Shown: positions 1-9,081 of the stretch, one piece after another
How the letters are laid out: every line of letters starts with the position of its first letter
Numbering within the stretch: position 1 is the stretch's first letter
Source: Mariprofundus sp.
GTDB lineage: Bacteria > Pseudomonadota > Zetaproteobacteria > Mariprofundales > Mariprofundaceae
Length of the DNA: 16,799 nt
Direction: 5' to 3'
Assembly (NCBI GenBank): GCA_030951095.1
Contig: JAUZQI010000186.1
Location: 1-16,799, forward strand
Position numbers and translations under genes: made by a program
The notes under the pieces: generated by a model
Seen by the model: the letters and a program-made list of their open reading frames with translations, nothing else
Databases searched by the model: none
Told to the model about the DNA's origin: nothing

Positions 1-276
1 CAGGTTGACTGTGATGATTTTCACCTTATCCGCCTGTTTCAGGTTGCCGGGGTGGTTCACCGAGGCTCCAGCGGGCCGATGCAGTCCGATATAAACTATA
101 TCCTTGATATCCAGCTTGCGGGGCGATGCTTGGCCTGTCCCGCCTTGTTCAAAGAAATGCAGTTTTGACATAATGGGGGAAAAGCCGGGCAGGTAGCCTT
201 CAATCGTTTCTCCACTCATCAGGTTTATTGTTACAGCCTGATAGTGAGTACTGATATTTTTAGATTTTTGGTTCAT
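1..276 (-). CDS. Conserved hypothetical protein, 5' part only (cut by window edge)
   Basis: The reading frame is open from an ATG at 276-274 to the window edge (92 codons). A good ribosome site (AGGAA, about 5 nt upstream) precedes it, and a stop codon lies upstream in frame at 319-321, so this start is firm. The visible N-terminus reads VTINLMSGETIEGYLPGF, followed by a patch ending DIKDIVYIGL. This beta-strand-rich pattern, with an S/D-G-E-x-I-x-G-Y core, resembles small domains (DUF6982-like) found alone or in front of type IV pilus/GspE-type ATPases. The rest of the protein is outside the window, so no function is assigned. It follows pepA on the same strand after 171 bp and may belong to the same transcript. 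Confidence 0.72.
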   Translation of the reverse strand, partial: MNQKSKNISTHYQAVTINLMSGETIEGYLPGFSPIMSKLHFFEQGGTGQASPRKLDIKDIVYIGLHRPAGASVNHPGNLKQADKVKIITVNL

Positions 277-447
277 ATCGTTCCTGTATTCGCAATCCTG
301 AAATTTGGGATATATTGGTTAAAGGATTTCATGATTGCATCTCCATGGTTGTCTGTAAATATCCTGCATATCTACCATTTCCAAAACAGGCGACGAACGT
401 TGTATGATAACAACATCTTCGGCAGTTCGATCCATGGCACATCCGTT

Positions 448-1959
448 TCACCTCACCCGGCTTACTTTATTCATCAAGTAATTGAGCACCAGTCGCACAC
501 CGGCGCCGGTTGCACCTTTGGCGGATAGATCTGTTCCCTTCATGTTCCAGGCGGTGCCGGCGATGTCGAGATGTGCCCAGGGGATATCACCAACAAAGCG
601 GGAAAGGAAACAGGCCGCTGTGATCGTACCGGCCTCACGCCCGCCGATATTTCTGATATCGTCAATGTCGGATTTGATCTGCTCCTGATATTCCTCATGC
701 ATAGGCAATTCCCATACCCGGTCATGGGTGAAATCTCCCGAAGCTATTAATTCTTTTTTCAGTTTTTTACCTGTGCCCATCAATCCTGATGCATGTGCTC
801 CAAGTGCAATGACACAGGCACCGGTCAGTGTGGCAAAATCGATAATCTCGGACGGTTTTCTTTCAGCGGCATAAGCCAACGCATCCGATAAAATAATGCG
901 ACCTTCGGCATCGGTATTCTGAATTTCAATACTAATATCTTTTTTGTACCCGCGAATAATATCGCCCGGCTTGTAGGCAGATGCACCCAGCAGGTTTTCT
1001 GTTGATGGAATCACGCCAAGCAGATTGACGGGCAAATTCATTTCAATCACTGCCTTGAAAATACCCAGTACAGCAGCGGAGCCGCACATATCGAATTTCA
1101 TTTCTTCCATCTGCGGCCCCGGTTTGATCGAGATGCCGCCAGCATCAAAAGTAAGTCCTTTGCCAACCAGTGCAACAGGCGCATCGCCTTCTATGCCACC
1201 CTGGTATTCCAGCACAATAAAGCGGGGCTCTTTAGCTGAACCCTGATTAACAGCCAGCAGTGCATTCAACCCGGTTGTTTTAATCGCCTGCTTATCCATC
1301 ACTGTCACATGAAGCCGGGGATGCGATAGCGAGGCAGCTTGCTGGCCAAGATATTCGGGTGTACAGACATTGCCGGGTTCATTGGCCAGATCACGGGCGA
1401 AATTGGTGCCGGCAGCGATGGCTCGTGCCCGTGTTACTGCGCATTCGGCGCGATTCAGGTCGCGCCGGGATGCAATCATAATGGTGACAGAACGTAGTTT
1501 GCGTTTGTTGCTTTCATTGCTTTTTTGATATTTGTCAAACTGATACAGGCCCAACAATACACCTTCAGCTATGGCCTGCACCTTGTCGGACAGTGTGGTG
1601 CCGCGTATGGCAAGCTCCTGCAGAAATAGCGATACATCGCGTGCACCACCTTGAGCCAGCTTTCGAACCGCTTTCGCAGCCAGTACACGCAGTTTATGCA
1701 GATTGAGTTTCTTCTCGTCGCCAACATCCAACAACATGACTCGCTGTGTAAATATTCCTTCAACGTCATACAATGTATGGCTTTCACCGAATGTGCCCGT
1801 GCTGTCATATTTCCTTAGAAAGGCAGGGAGCACTTTGCCGCTCACCTGTTGCAGTATTTTGCTTGATTTGGTCAGGTTTCGTCCGTTCAACAGCGGTAAA
1901 ACAACTGCATCATCACGCTGTTTGTGGGCATGCCCTGCTTTGACGCTGATTTCAATCAT
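448..1959 (-). CDS. pepA: Leucyl aminopeptidase PepA (M17 family, cytosol aminopeptidase)
   Basis: Encodes 503 residues, the usual length for PepA. This is a hexameric cytosolic two-metal aminopeptidase that releases N-terminal residues (Leu preferred) from peptides; some homologues also bind DNA. The C-terminal catalytic domain carries the family landmarks GKGLTFDAGGISIKPG (metal ligands K267 and D272, catalytic K279), D290 in KFDMCGSAA, and the signature NTDAEGR (D350, E352, catalytic R354). The less conserved N-terminal domain covers about residues 1-165. The ATG at 1959 has a GAGG site about 6 nt upstream. It lies 56 bp downstream of trkH on the same strand and may be the tail of that operon. 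All catalytic residues are present, so it should be active. Confidence 0.97.
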   Translation of the reverse strand: MIEISVKAGHAHKQRDDAVVLPLLNGRNLTKSSKILQQVSGKVLPAFLRKYDSTGTFGESHTLYDVEGIFTQRVMLLDVGDEKKLNLHKLRVLAAKAVRKLAQGGARDVSLFLQELAIRGTTLSDKVQAIAEGVLLGLYQFDKYQKSNESNKRKLRSVTIMIASRRDLNRAECAVTRARAIAAGTNFARDLANEPGNVCTPEYLGQQAASLSHPRLHVTVMDKQAIKTTGLNALLAVNQGSAKEPRFIVLEYQGGIEGDAPVALVGKGLTFDAGGISIKPGPQMEEMKFDMCGSAAVLGIFKAVIEMNLPVNLLGVIPSTENLLGASAYKPGDIIRGYKKDISIEIQNTDAEGRIILSDALAYAAERKPSEIIDFATLTGACVIALGAHASGLMGTGKKLKKELIASGDFTHDRVWELPMHEEYQEQIKSDIDDIRNIGGREAGTITAACFLSRFVGDIPWAHLDIAGTAWNMKGTDLSAKGATGAGVRLVLNYLMNKVSRVR

Positions 1960-2015
1960 AGAAAACCTCTAAGGTGGTGGAGTAACGCAGATAATGCCGG
2001 TTAGTCACAGAAAGC

Positions 2016-3455
2016 TCAATTGCGCCAGAACTCCGGCACTAGCAATACGAAAAAGGTATAAATTTCCAGACGTCCGAGGATCATGCCGAAGATTAATACC
2101 GACTTGGCCATATCGGGCAATGATTCGTAATTATCCGCCGGGCCCACCTGGCCGAAGCCAGGGCCGGTGTTGGTGATACAGGCTGCCGCAGCAGTAAATG
2201 ATGTGACCATGTCAACACCCGTGAAAGCCAGCAACATGGCGACAATAACATAACAGACGATGAACAATACGGCGAAGCCCCATAATGCTTCGGTGACATT
2301 CGGTGTGATGCGATGATTGCCCATTTTAACGTAAATGATGCCATGCGGATGCACCAGTCGGCGAATTTCCCTGATGCCCTGGCGGAACAGCAACATAATG
2401 CGCACGACCTTCATACCACCTCCGGTGGAGCCGGCACAGGCACCGATAAACATAGTCATTACCAGCAGCATGGTGGCACCGGGTGCCCAGAGGCTGTAAT
2501 CACTGACGGCAAAGCCGGTAGTGGTGGCTATGGAAATCACGTTAAACACTACATGGATCGCTGTGTCCTGACCGGTTGCAGTGACCATCAGGCTAATGCA
2601 TGCAAGTAACAGACATAACCAGCCGATATAGACTCTGAATTCTTCATCAAGAAAATAAGTGTGCAGGGAAAAGCCTTTTCGGGCAGCTGCGAAGTGTAAT
2701 GTGAAATTCATGCCGGCAAGTATCATGAAGCAGATAGCGACAATTTGCATCTGTGTATCCTGATAAAAACCGAAACTGGCATCGTGGGTAGAAAACCCGC
2801 CTATTGCTACTGTGCACATAGCATGATTGATTGCATCAAAGGGAGTCATGCCAGCCAGCCAGTATGCCAGTGCGCAAATTACAGTCATGCTCAGATAGAG
2901 ATACCAGAGCAGTTTTGCCGTTTCGGTGACACGAGCCGTGAGTTTGTCCTTGACAGGGCCCGGTGCCTCAGCTCTGAATAACTGCATGCCGCCGACGCCC
3001 AAAAGTGGCATCACAGCCACTGCCAGTACGATGATACCCATGCCGCCCAGCCACTCTTGCATGGAACGCCAGACCAATATCGAACGCGGCAAGTGATCCA
3101 GCCCGGAGAGTACCGTTGCACCTGTTGTGGTAAGACCGGATGTGGATTCAAACATGGCATCAGCAATCGAGGGCAGGGTACCGGTGGTCCAGAAGGGGAC
3201 GGCACCGATCAAAGCGAGCACCAGCCATGCAAGCGCAACAATCAGAAACCCGTCGCGATGACTCAAACGTTCCGGTGAACCGCCACCGAAGCGGATCATG
3301 CCAATGCCAAATAGAATGACAATAGCGCCAGCTTCCAGAAACTCGGCGGTATGGCCAGCACCATAATATATGGCCACCAGCGCAGGAATCATCATACAGC
3401 CACCATATAGCGCAACCAGCATGCCGATTGTCCAGATCACACCTTTAGGGTGCAT
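2016..3455 (-). CDS. trkH: TrkH family potassium uptake protein
   Basis: Encodes 479 residues. TrkH is the inner-membrane K+-conducting subunit of the Trk uptake system and works with TrkA. The protein is strongly hydrophobic, with the four M1-P-M2 repeats of the SKT superfamily. The four filter loops, each built around a glycine, are TTTGAT (109-114), AIGGFSTHD (217-225), TTTGFA (311-316) and NTGPGFG (429-435). The loop ACAGSTGGGMK (about 339-349) is the conserved segment of the third repeat that narrows the cytosolic pore. The start lies 3 bp after the trkA stop, so the two are almost certainly co-translated in the order trkA-trkH. No truncation is seen. Confidence 0.96.
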   Translation of the reverse strand: MHPKGVIWTIGMLVALYGGCMMIPALVAIYYGAGHTAEFLEAGAIVILFGIGMIRFGGGSPERLSHRDGFLIVALAWLVLALIGAVPFWTTGTLPSIADAMFESTSGLTTTGATVLSGLDHLPRSILVWRSMQEWLGGMGIIVLAVAVMPLLGVGGMQLFRAEAPGPVKDKLTARVTETAKLLWYLYLSMTVICALAYWLAGMTPFDAINHAMCTVAIGGFSTHDASFGFYQDTQMQIVAICFMILAGMNFTLHFAAARKGFSLHTYFLDEEFRVYIGWLCLLLACISLMVTATGQDTAIHVVFNVISIATTTGFAVSDYSLWAPGATMLLVMTMFIGACAGSTGGGMKVVRIMLLFRQGIREIRRLVHPHGIIYVKMGNHRITPNVTEALWGFAVLFIVCYVIVAMLLAFTGVDMVTSFTAAAACITNTGPGFGQVGPADNYESLPDMAKSVLIFGMILGRLEIYTFFVLLVPEFWRN

Positions 3456-3458
3456 GCG

Positions 3459-4829
3459 TTAAAAGAATTCCAGATGTACTTCGAACAATCTTTCGACAGC
3501 GGCAATCGAAGCGCTGGTTGTAACAATCAGTACATGATCGTGTGTTTCAACCTGAACAGACCCATTAGGAACAATAATATCGCCATGGCGTAAAATAGCT
3601 CCGATCACCGTATCTTCCGGCAACGACAGTTCTCTCAAGGGGGTGTTCAGAATGGTGCTGGTCTCCAGTGCTTCGGTCTCCAGCACTTCCAAGCTACCGT
3701 CAGCCAGCGTGGCCATGCCGTGAATTCTTCCTTTGCGCACAAAACCCAATATAGAGGCGACTGTCGATAAACGCGGTGAGACAGTGACATCCAGACCGAT
3801 CTGGCGTACTACCTGTGTATAAATAGAGCGGTTCACCAGCGTTACCACGTGCGGCACGCCGTAACGTTTGGCAATCAGGCTGCTGAGGATATTGGTTTCA
3901 TCATCATTGGTCATGGCCAGAAAATCTTCCATTTTATCGATATTTTCTTCTTCCAGAAGTTTCTGATCCAGCGCATTACCGCGAATGATGACAACATTGT
4001 TGAACTGTTCAGACAGCCACTCAGCCCGCTTTTCGTTGTGTTCAATCAGTTTGACCTGGGCACCGGCCTTTTCAAGTTCCTTGGCGACAATAAACCCGAT
4101 GTGGCCACCGCCAACCATCAATATATTGCGCCCCCGTGGTGAATGGCACGTCAGGCTGAGTGCATGCATTAATGTCTCAAGTTGCTGGCATGCCACGGTC
4201 ACATAAATACTGTCACCGGCCAATAGCACAGTCTCGCCTTTGGGCACACGCCAGCATCCATTGTGTTCGTGTGCAACCACATACACCGGCAGGTGATCCA
4301 TGACTTCCGGCAATTCTTTTAGCGATAATCCGGCCAGAATGCTTTTGGGGCGTACGATCAATTCCACCAACTGCAATGCACCGCCAAAAAATTCCCTCGC
4401 ATCCATGGCGCTGGAGACATTCAATCGCCCCATCACCACTTTAGCCGCTTCTGCTTCCGGCGAAATAATGACATCAATTGGCAACTCATCGCGTCCGATT
4501 AACCCCTTACGGCTGACATAATCGGTTTCGCGTACTCGTGCCACCTTGGTCGGCACCTTGAACAGCGAATGCGCCACCTGGCAGGCCAGCATATTGATTT
4601 CATCATTGGTGGTGACTGCAATCAACAGGTCGGCATTTTTTGCTCCGGCCTGTTCCAGTATGCTCGGATAAGACGCTTTACCACAGACTGTTTTTACATC
4701 CATAGCTTCGGAAATAACCTGAAGCCGGTCAGCATCCTGATCAACTACGGAAACATCATTGCCTTCTGTCGCAAGTCGACTGGCAATATGATAGCCGACT
4801 TCTCCTGCTCCCAGTATCACCACATTCAT
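3459..4829 (-). CDS. trkA: Trk potassium uptake regulatory subunit TrkA
   Basis: Encodes 456 residues. TrkA is the peripheral cytosolic NAD(H)/ATP-binding ring that gates TrkH. It has the full duplicated RCK layout. The first Rossmann TrkA_N domain starts ILGAGEVG (5-12), with the acidic strand end VVD at 28-30, and is followed by a TrkA_C domain at about 145-220. The second Rossmann domain starts MVGGGHIG (238-245), with LIEHN at 261-265, and is followed by a second TrkA_C at about 370-455. The start ATG overlaps the stop of the ntrX-like gene as ATGA (4826-4829), and the stop is 3 bp before trkH. This coupling ties K+ uptake to the upstream two-component pair, as in other proteobacteria with the ntrYX-trkA order. 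Confidence 0.96.
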   Translation of the reverse strand: MNVVILGAGEVGYHIASRLATEGNDVSVVDQDADRLQVISEAMDVKTVCGKASYPSILEQAGAKNADLLIAVTTNDEINMLACQVAHSLFKVPTKVARVRETDYVSRKGLIGRDELPIDVIISPEAEAAKVVMGRLNVSSAMDAREFFGGALQLVELIVRPKSILAGLSLKELPEVMDHLPVYVVAHEHNGCWRVPKGETVLLAGDSIYVTVACQQLETLMHALSLTCHSPRGRNILMVGGGHIGFIVAKELEKAGAQVKLIEHNEKRAEWLSEQFNNVVIIRGNALDQKLLEEENIDKMEDFLAMTNDDETNILSSLIAKRYGVPHVVTLVNRSIYTQVVRQIGLDVTVSPRLSTVASILGFVRKGRIHGMATLADGSLEVLETEALETSTILNTPLRELSLPEDTVIGAILRHGDIIVPNGSVQVETHDHVLIVTTSASIAAVERLFEVHLEFF

Positions 4830-6235
4830 GAGGACGCCTGTACATGCTGTACGAGCCCGAAGGACTTTATTTTTCGATGCAACTGGCTGCGCTCCATACC
4901 GATTTCAGCTGCCGTGCGGCTGATGTTCCATTCATGCTCGTTCAGATGTTGAAGCAGAAAGGCGCGCTCGAATGCTTCTCGTGCATCATGAAAGCTGTCT
5001 GTGTTAGTATGTCCTGTATCCATGGAGTGTGTTGACACTGGCTGGCTGGAAGACTGTTGATTGGAAGATTGGTCCGGGGGTAACATGATTGAAACGGTCA
5101 TTCGTTCACCGGGCATTAGAATGTGGCAACGTTCAATATAGTTGCGCAGTTCACGCACATTGCCTGGCCATGCATAGGATTTAAGCCTCGATATTACATC
5201 CGCATCAAAACGCACTGCATCTCCGCCGAGTTCCTTAGCCTGTTCATCGGCCAGTGACTGAATAAGCTGTGGCAGATCATCCAGTCGGTCTCTGAGCGAT
5301 GGCATGTGGATGGAGACTATATTCAGACGGTAGTAGAAATCTTCCCGGATTTTTTCTTCCCGTAGTGCCAGTTCCAGATCACGGGAACTGGCGGCAATCA
5401 GGCGAATGTTGCAGACCGTTGGGGTGGGGTTTCCCAGTCGCTGGACAGTACGTTGCTGTAATACATGCAATACCTTGGCTTGTGCTGCCAGGTTCAGCTC
5501 GGTTACCTCATCAAAAAACAACACACCCTGATGCGCGACTTCAAAGAGACCTCGCTGGGCGTGCAAGGCCCCTGTAAATGCACCTTTTTCATGTCCGAAC
5601 AGTTCAGAATCCATTCGCCCTGCAGGTATGCTGGCTGTATTGACCTCGATAAACGGTTTGTCCCTGCGTTTTGAGGCAGCATGCAGCATGCTGGCTGCGA
5701 CGGCCTTACCTGTGCCATGCTCTCCAAGAATCAGTACGGGAGAATCAGAAAGTGCAACACGATTGATCAGGCTGATTGCCTCACAGATCACACGACTGTC
5801 ACCAATCAGTTCCTGCTGGCTGCGGTGGGTAAGCTCCTGGCGTTTCAGATCCCGGTTTTCCTGCTCCAGTCGCCGTTTGTGTACTGCATTGCGGGCAAGG
5901 ATCATGAGACGGTCAAAACTGACCGGTTTTTCGACAAAATCGAAGGCTCCCTGTCGGGTGGCCCTGACCGCTGTATCAATGGTGGCATGGCCGCTCATCA
6001 TGATCACCGGTAAATTGGCATCCATCTGGTGAATGCGGCTCAGGGTTTCCAATCCGTCAATACCCGGCATCCAGATATCGAGCAGGATGCAGTCCACCGA
6101 TTGTTTGCGCAGGCGGGCAATGGCCTCTTCGCCTGAAGCGGCGCAAACAACCAGATATTCTTCATCCTCGAACAGGCCCTGTAGAGAATCACGGATGGGT
6201 TGTTCGTCATCCACAATCATGATGCGTGCAGTCAT
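4826..6235 (-). CDS. ntrX: NtrX-like sigma-54-dependent response regulator
   Basis: Encodes 469 residues in the classic three-domain layout. The receiver domain (about 1-120) has acidic pocket D9/D10, phospho-acceptor D53, S81 and K103. The AAA+ sigma-54 interaction domain (about 140-375) has Walker A GEHGTGKA (171-178), the sigma-54 contact loop GAFTGA (218-223), Walker B GVLFFDEV (237-244) and an arginine-finger region EDFYYRLN. The C-terminal Fis-type helix-turn-helix is at about 425-462 (NISRTAAEIGMERSQLHRKI). It is probably phosphorylated by the adjacent NtrY-like kinase and activates RpoN promoters. An oddity is alanine after the Walker lysine, where most relatives have glutamate. Starts and stops overlap by ATGA at both ends (6232-6235 and 4826-4829). 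The name rests on domain order and neighbours; the regulon is unknown. Confidence 0.9.
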   Translation of the reverse strand: MTARIMIVDDEQPIRDSLQGLFEDEEYLVVCAASGEEAIARLRKQSVDCILLDIWMPGIDGLETLSRIHQMDANLPVIMMSGHATIDTAVRATRQGAFDFVEKPVSFDRLMILARNAVHKRRLEQENRDLKRQELTHRSQQELIGDSRVICEAISLINRVALSDSPVLILGEHGTGKAVAASMLHAASKRRDKPFIEVNTASIPAGRMDSELFGHEKGAFTGALHAQRGLFEVAHQGVLFFDEVTELNLAAQAKVLHVLQQRTVQRLGNPTPTVCNIRLIAASSRDLELALREEKIREDFYYRLNIVSIHMPSLRDRLDDLPQLIQSLADEQAKELGGDAVRFDADVISRLKSYAWPGNVRELRNYIERCHILMPGERMTVSIMLPPDQSSNQQSSSQPVSTHSMDTGHTNTDSFHDAREAFERAFLLQHLNEHEWNISRTAAEIGMERSQLHRKIKSFGLVQHVQASS

Positions 6236-8397
6236 GAACCCTCCTTATGCGGCATATGTTTGGGGAGCTTCAGGCAGAAGTGGGTCGGCCCGGTTCTCGA
6301 AACCAGTTTCAATTCTCCACCATGATCCTCGGCTATGCGTTTGGCAATGGCCAGCCCTAGCCCCGAGCCATTAACTTTGGTCGAGTAATAGGCTTTAAAC
6401 AATTTGGGCGCAGCATCTTCGATGATGCCATCACCATCATCCTCAACATGCCATGCCACGAAGTCATCTGTCACCTGCGCATACAGTCGAACAGCGCAGT
6501 GCTCGCTATCGCCGGTTGCTGCTATAGCATTATCCATCAGGTTGATCAAAACCTGACGTATCTGATCAGGATCGCACTGGCATATGCTGTTGTTATAATC
6601 CGCCTCGATTTTGACACGGACAGGTTGATAGCTATGAAACAGTTCATTCATATCCTGTAATAGCGTATTAACGGGGACTTCGCGGATTTTAGGTTGCGGC
6701 ATACGCGCCAGAGTGGAAAAGTCGGCAATCAAACGCTGCAGGCGCTCGACCTGATCGATGATAGCTTTGGTACAGACATCAAATACCTGTGTATTATCAA
6801 CCTGTGTTCGGAAGCGACGTTGCAATCGTTCAGTAGACAGCTTGATGGGTGTTAACGGGTTCTTGATTTCATGCGCCAGTCGTTGCGCCACTTCAGCCCA
6901 GGCCTTGGTACGCTCGGCCTCAGCCAGGTCTGAGATATCATCAATCACCAGCAGGTAACCTGAAAATTTTGTGCCACTGGCACTCAACCGTGCGCCACGC
7001 GCGAGCACATGTAATGTTTGGCCTTCTGGCAGAGCGACATCAAATTCGCGTTGCAGTAACTCTTCCTGTTGGTGGCGTAACTCATCATAAAAATCACCAA
7101 TATCACGCAGATTGCCATGACTTATCTGCAGGATGTCAGCGCTTGGTATCCAGTTGTTTGGCAGATGCAGAATATCGCGCACAGCCTGGTTGAGCAGACG
7201 AACCCGTCCATTCGCATCGACAAGCACTACTCCTGTATGCAGATTGGCCAGAAGAGACTCCAGAACATATTGTCGCTGGCGGCTGTTGTCCAATGCCTTG
7301 GTTAAGTCCTGTTGGGCCTGCTTAATCGCCTCGACATTTTGTTTCAGCCTGGTTGCCATTTTATTGAATGAACGACCGAGCGAACCCAGTTCATCATGGG
7401 GCGATTCGGAAATAGCCACATCCAGATCGCCTTCGGTCACACGGCGCAAGGCGTTGGCAAGATCACCAATGGGCGATGTTAAACGACGGGCAAACAATAG
7501 AGCCACCAGACCGGCCAATAGCACAACCACCAATGTCATAAACAGCATAACATGGGTAAATGTAGCACTGATCTCCTGTCTATTGTGTTCAAGTTGGCGA
7601 TAGCTGCGATAATCTGCTTCAACTGCCCGGGCATTCTGGATGACGCCTGTGGGTAATTGAATTTCCACTCGAAGCAGACCAATCACCGATATCGGTCCGA
7701 TCAGCGGTGCATAACCCACTGCAACTTCGCCGTTATCACGGGTTATAAGTTCGGTCACTACCCTGCCCAGGTGCATCGACAGACGGGCAGTTTCATTCAG
7801 AGATGTCATTTGCAGCGCACTCAATTCCCCCGCATGAACAGCACCGATTTGCCTTTCATTAATATCGAACAGCTCAATCTTTTGCCACCCTTCCGTTTGT
7901 CTGATTTCGTTTAAATAGGCATTGGTAGAACGATAATCCATGTTGCCGCTCACGGCGGCAAGCAGGGCGGCATCGCTGATATAATCCAGCAGATTGCGTT
8001 TCATGTTTTTCTCGACGCGTTCATAAAATCCCTGAGCCAGGTTCAGGGCTCGATCCAGCAACGTGTCCACACGAACATCGAACCAGACACCCATGCCCCG
8101 CTCTACCATTTGACTGGCGGCCATTTGAATGACCATGGCGGGTACCAGCAACATGGCAATCATGGCAATCACCAGCTTGGCTCGCAGACGTGAGCCCGGT
8201 CGCGGCTCGGAATGTTCACGCAACAGTCGGATCCCGTACTGGATTAACAGCAGGGATAAAGCCAGCATAATCGTAACGTTGACCCACGCCAGAGGGCTGC
8301 CACCATCGTCCTGTGAAGGCCATAGCAACACAGTGACTGTTAACAGCATCAATGCCATGAATAATGGTATCAATCGCATGATGTTAATTCGGTTCAC
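6232..8397 (-). CDS. ntrY: NtrY-like sensor histidine kinase (multi-pass, HAMP-PAS-HisKA-HATPase)
   Basis: Encodes 721 residues from the GTG at 8397, which overlaps the upstream stop as GTGA. The ATG 18 bp further in (8379) is an alternative start. The reading frame also stays open further upstream to an ATG at 8454, but that start would lie deep inside the DUF4390 gene. Domains: membrane segments at about 8-26, 36-58 and 74-94; an extracytoplasmic sensor region at about 95-278; a membrane segment at about 281-302; HAMP at about 303-356; PAS at about 378-490; HisKA with phospho-acceptor H509 in AHEIKNPLTP; and HATPase with N623, DDGDGI (653-658) and GSGLGLAI (677-684). The PLTP sequence after the H-box is typical of the NtrY/NtrB group. 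It should autophosphorylate and pass phosphate to the overlapping NtrX-like regulator. The signal sensed is not evident. It sits between a DUF4390 gene and ntrX, a recurrent arrangement. Confidence 0.92.
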   Translation of the reverse strand: MNRINIMRLIPLFMALMLLTVTVLLWPSQDDGGSPLAWVNVTIMLALSLLLIQYGIRLLREHSEPRPGSRLRAKLVIAMIAMLLVPAMVIQMAASQMVERGMGVWFDVRVDTLLDRALNLAQGFYERVEKNMKRNLLDYISDAALLAAVSGNMDYRSTNAYLNEIRQTEGWQKIELFDINERQIGAVHAGELSALQMTSLNETARLSMHLGRVVTELITRDNGEVAVGYAPLIGPISVIGLLRVEIQLPTGVIQNARAVEADYRSYRQLEHNRQEISATFTHVMLFMTLVVVLLAGLVALLFARRLTSPIGDLANALRRVTEGDLDVAISESPHDELGSLGRSFNKMATRLKQNVEAIKQAQQDLTKALDNSRQRQYVLESLLANLHTGVVLVDANGRVRLLNQAVRDILHLPNNWIPSADILQISHGNLRDIGDFYDELRHQQEELLQREFDVALPEGQTLHVLARGARLSASGTKFSGYLLVIDDISDLAEAERTKAWAEVAQRLAHEIKNPLTPIKLSTERLQRRFRTQVDNTQVFDVCTKAIIDQVERLQRLIADFSTLARMPQPKIREVPVNTLLQDMNELFHSYQPVRVKIEADYNNSICQCDPDQIRQVLINLMDNAIAATGDSEHCAVRLYAQVTDDFVAWHVEDDGDGIIEDAAPKLFKAYYSTKVNGSGLGLAIAKRIAEDHGGELKLVSRTGPTHFCLKLPKHMPHKEGS

Positions 8398-8945
8398 GGT
8401 AGCGAAAAGTCCTGTTGCATGGAGGATGCCGCAGGTTTCCACAAGTTGGTCCACCAGGCTGTGTTGACTTCACCGGCATGAACTTTGATACTGATCGAAA
8501 CTCGGTACAGCGTGTTGATCAGTAAAAGGCTTCGATCCAGTACAGGGAAATTTTCCAGATTGGAAAGAAAATGGATTGCATCCTTGATGTTATAAACACG
8601 TCGGGAAATACCACTTGATGTATCAGTCAGCAGCCAACTCCGGGTTAATAAATCCGGTTTTGCACGACGAATAACGGTGATGTCGGCAATCTCCTCATTG
8701 AGCCAGTAGTCGCGTACTTTTCCAACCTGAATATGCCATTCTGTTGTCACCAAAATGCCGTCTTTCATGGCAAGTGAAAAAGTGTTATCTGCTACTGTAA
8801 TCCGCGCCGCGCAATAAATGACCTTTTGATCCATATGAATTTGCAGGTTACCGGATTCGTTCGCATAAACGCTGGGCTGGGCAGCAATAAGCAGCCCTGC
8901 CAAAAGCAGGAAAAAATTACGCCATTTATATAATATCCGACACAT
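8394..8945 (-). CDS. DUF4390 family secreted protein
   Basis: Encodes 183 residues from the ATG at 8945. This start was chosen because the protein then begins with a normal signal peptide: a basic start (MCRILYKWRN), a hydrophobic core (FFLLLAGLLIAA) and a likely cleavage after VYA. The frame stays open to an ATG at 9029, but that would add 28 residues in front of the signal peptide. The mature part has beta-rich segments and ends with a tryptophan-containing tail (AWWTNLWKP), consistent with DUF4390, a family of unknown function commonly found directly upstream of ntrY. Its stop overlaps the kinase start (GTGA). A role in the periplasm linked to the kinase sensor region is plausible but unproven. 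It is the first gene of the operon; no clear promoter was recognised upstream. Confidence 0.78.
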   Translation of the reverse strand: MCRILYKWRNFFLLLAGLLIAAQPSVYANESGNLQIHMDQKVIYCAARITVADNTFSLAMKDGILVTTEWHIQVGKVRDYWLNEEIADITVIRRAKPDLLTRSWLLTDTSSGISRRVYNIKDAIHFLSNLENFPVLDRSLLLINTLYRVSISIKVHAGEVNTAWWTNLWKPAASSMQQDFSLP

Positions 8946-9046
8946 CACGCCGGAGTGTAGCAGTAGATGTTGGCCAGTTCGATGACTAAAAAGTAACTTG
9001 TCTGAGATGTAAATGGCCTGTGCATTCAAAGCGCATCAATACCAAC

Positions 9047-9081
9047 TGGCTGTTTTCTGTCCTGTGGATATAATTTCCAGA
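9047..9081 (+). promoter_or_regulatory. Candidate promoter placing the transcript start at the thioesterase ATG
   Basis: A perfect TATAAT lies at 9069-9074, with a weak -35-like TGGCTG at 9047-9052 (16-bp spacer). Transcription would begin about 7 nt after the -10 box, on or within 1-2 nt of the ATG at 9081. There is no Shine-Dalgarno sequence and no room for one. Confidence 0.45.

Noticed and set aside
278..337. 19-codon minus-strand ORF (starts MKSFNQYIPN) overlapping the start of the left-edge gene
   Set aside because: Too short, without a clear ribosome site or conserved pattern; it could be a chance overlap.
8946..9080. Sigma-54 (-24/-12) promoter for the DUF4390-ntrYX operon
   Set aside because: A TGGCC...CTGC sequence exists, but the GG and GC are spaced 12 rather than 10 bp apart, so it does not fit the consensus.
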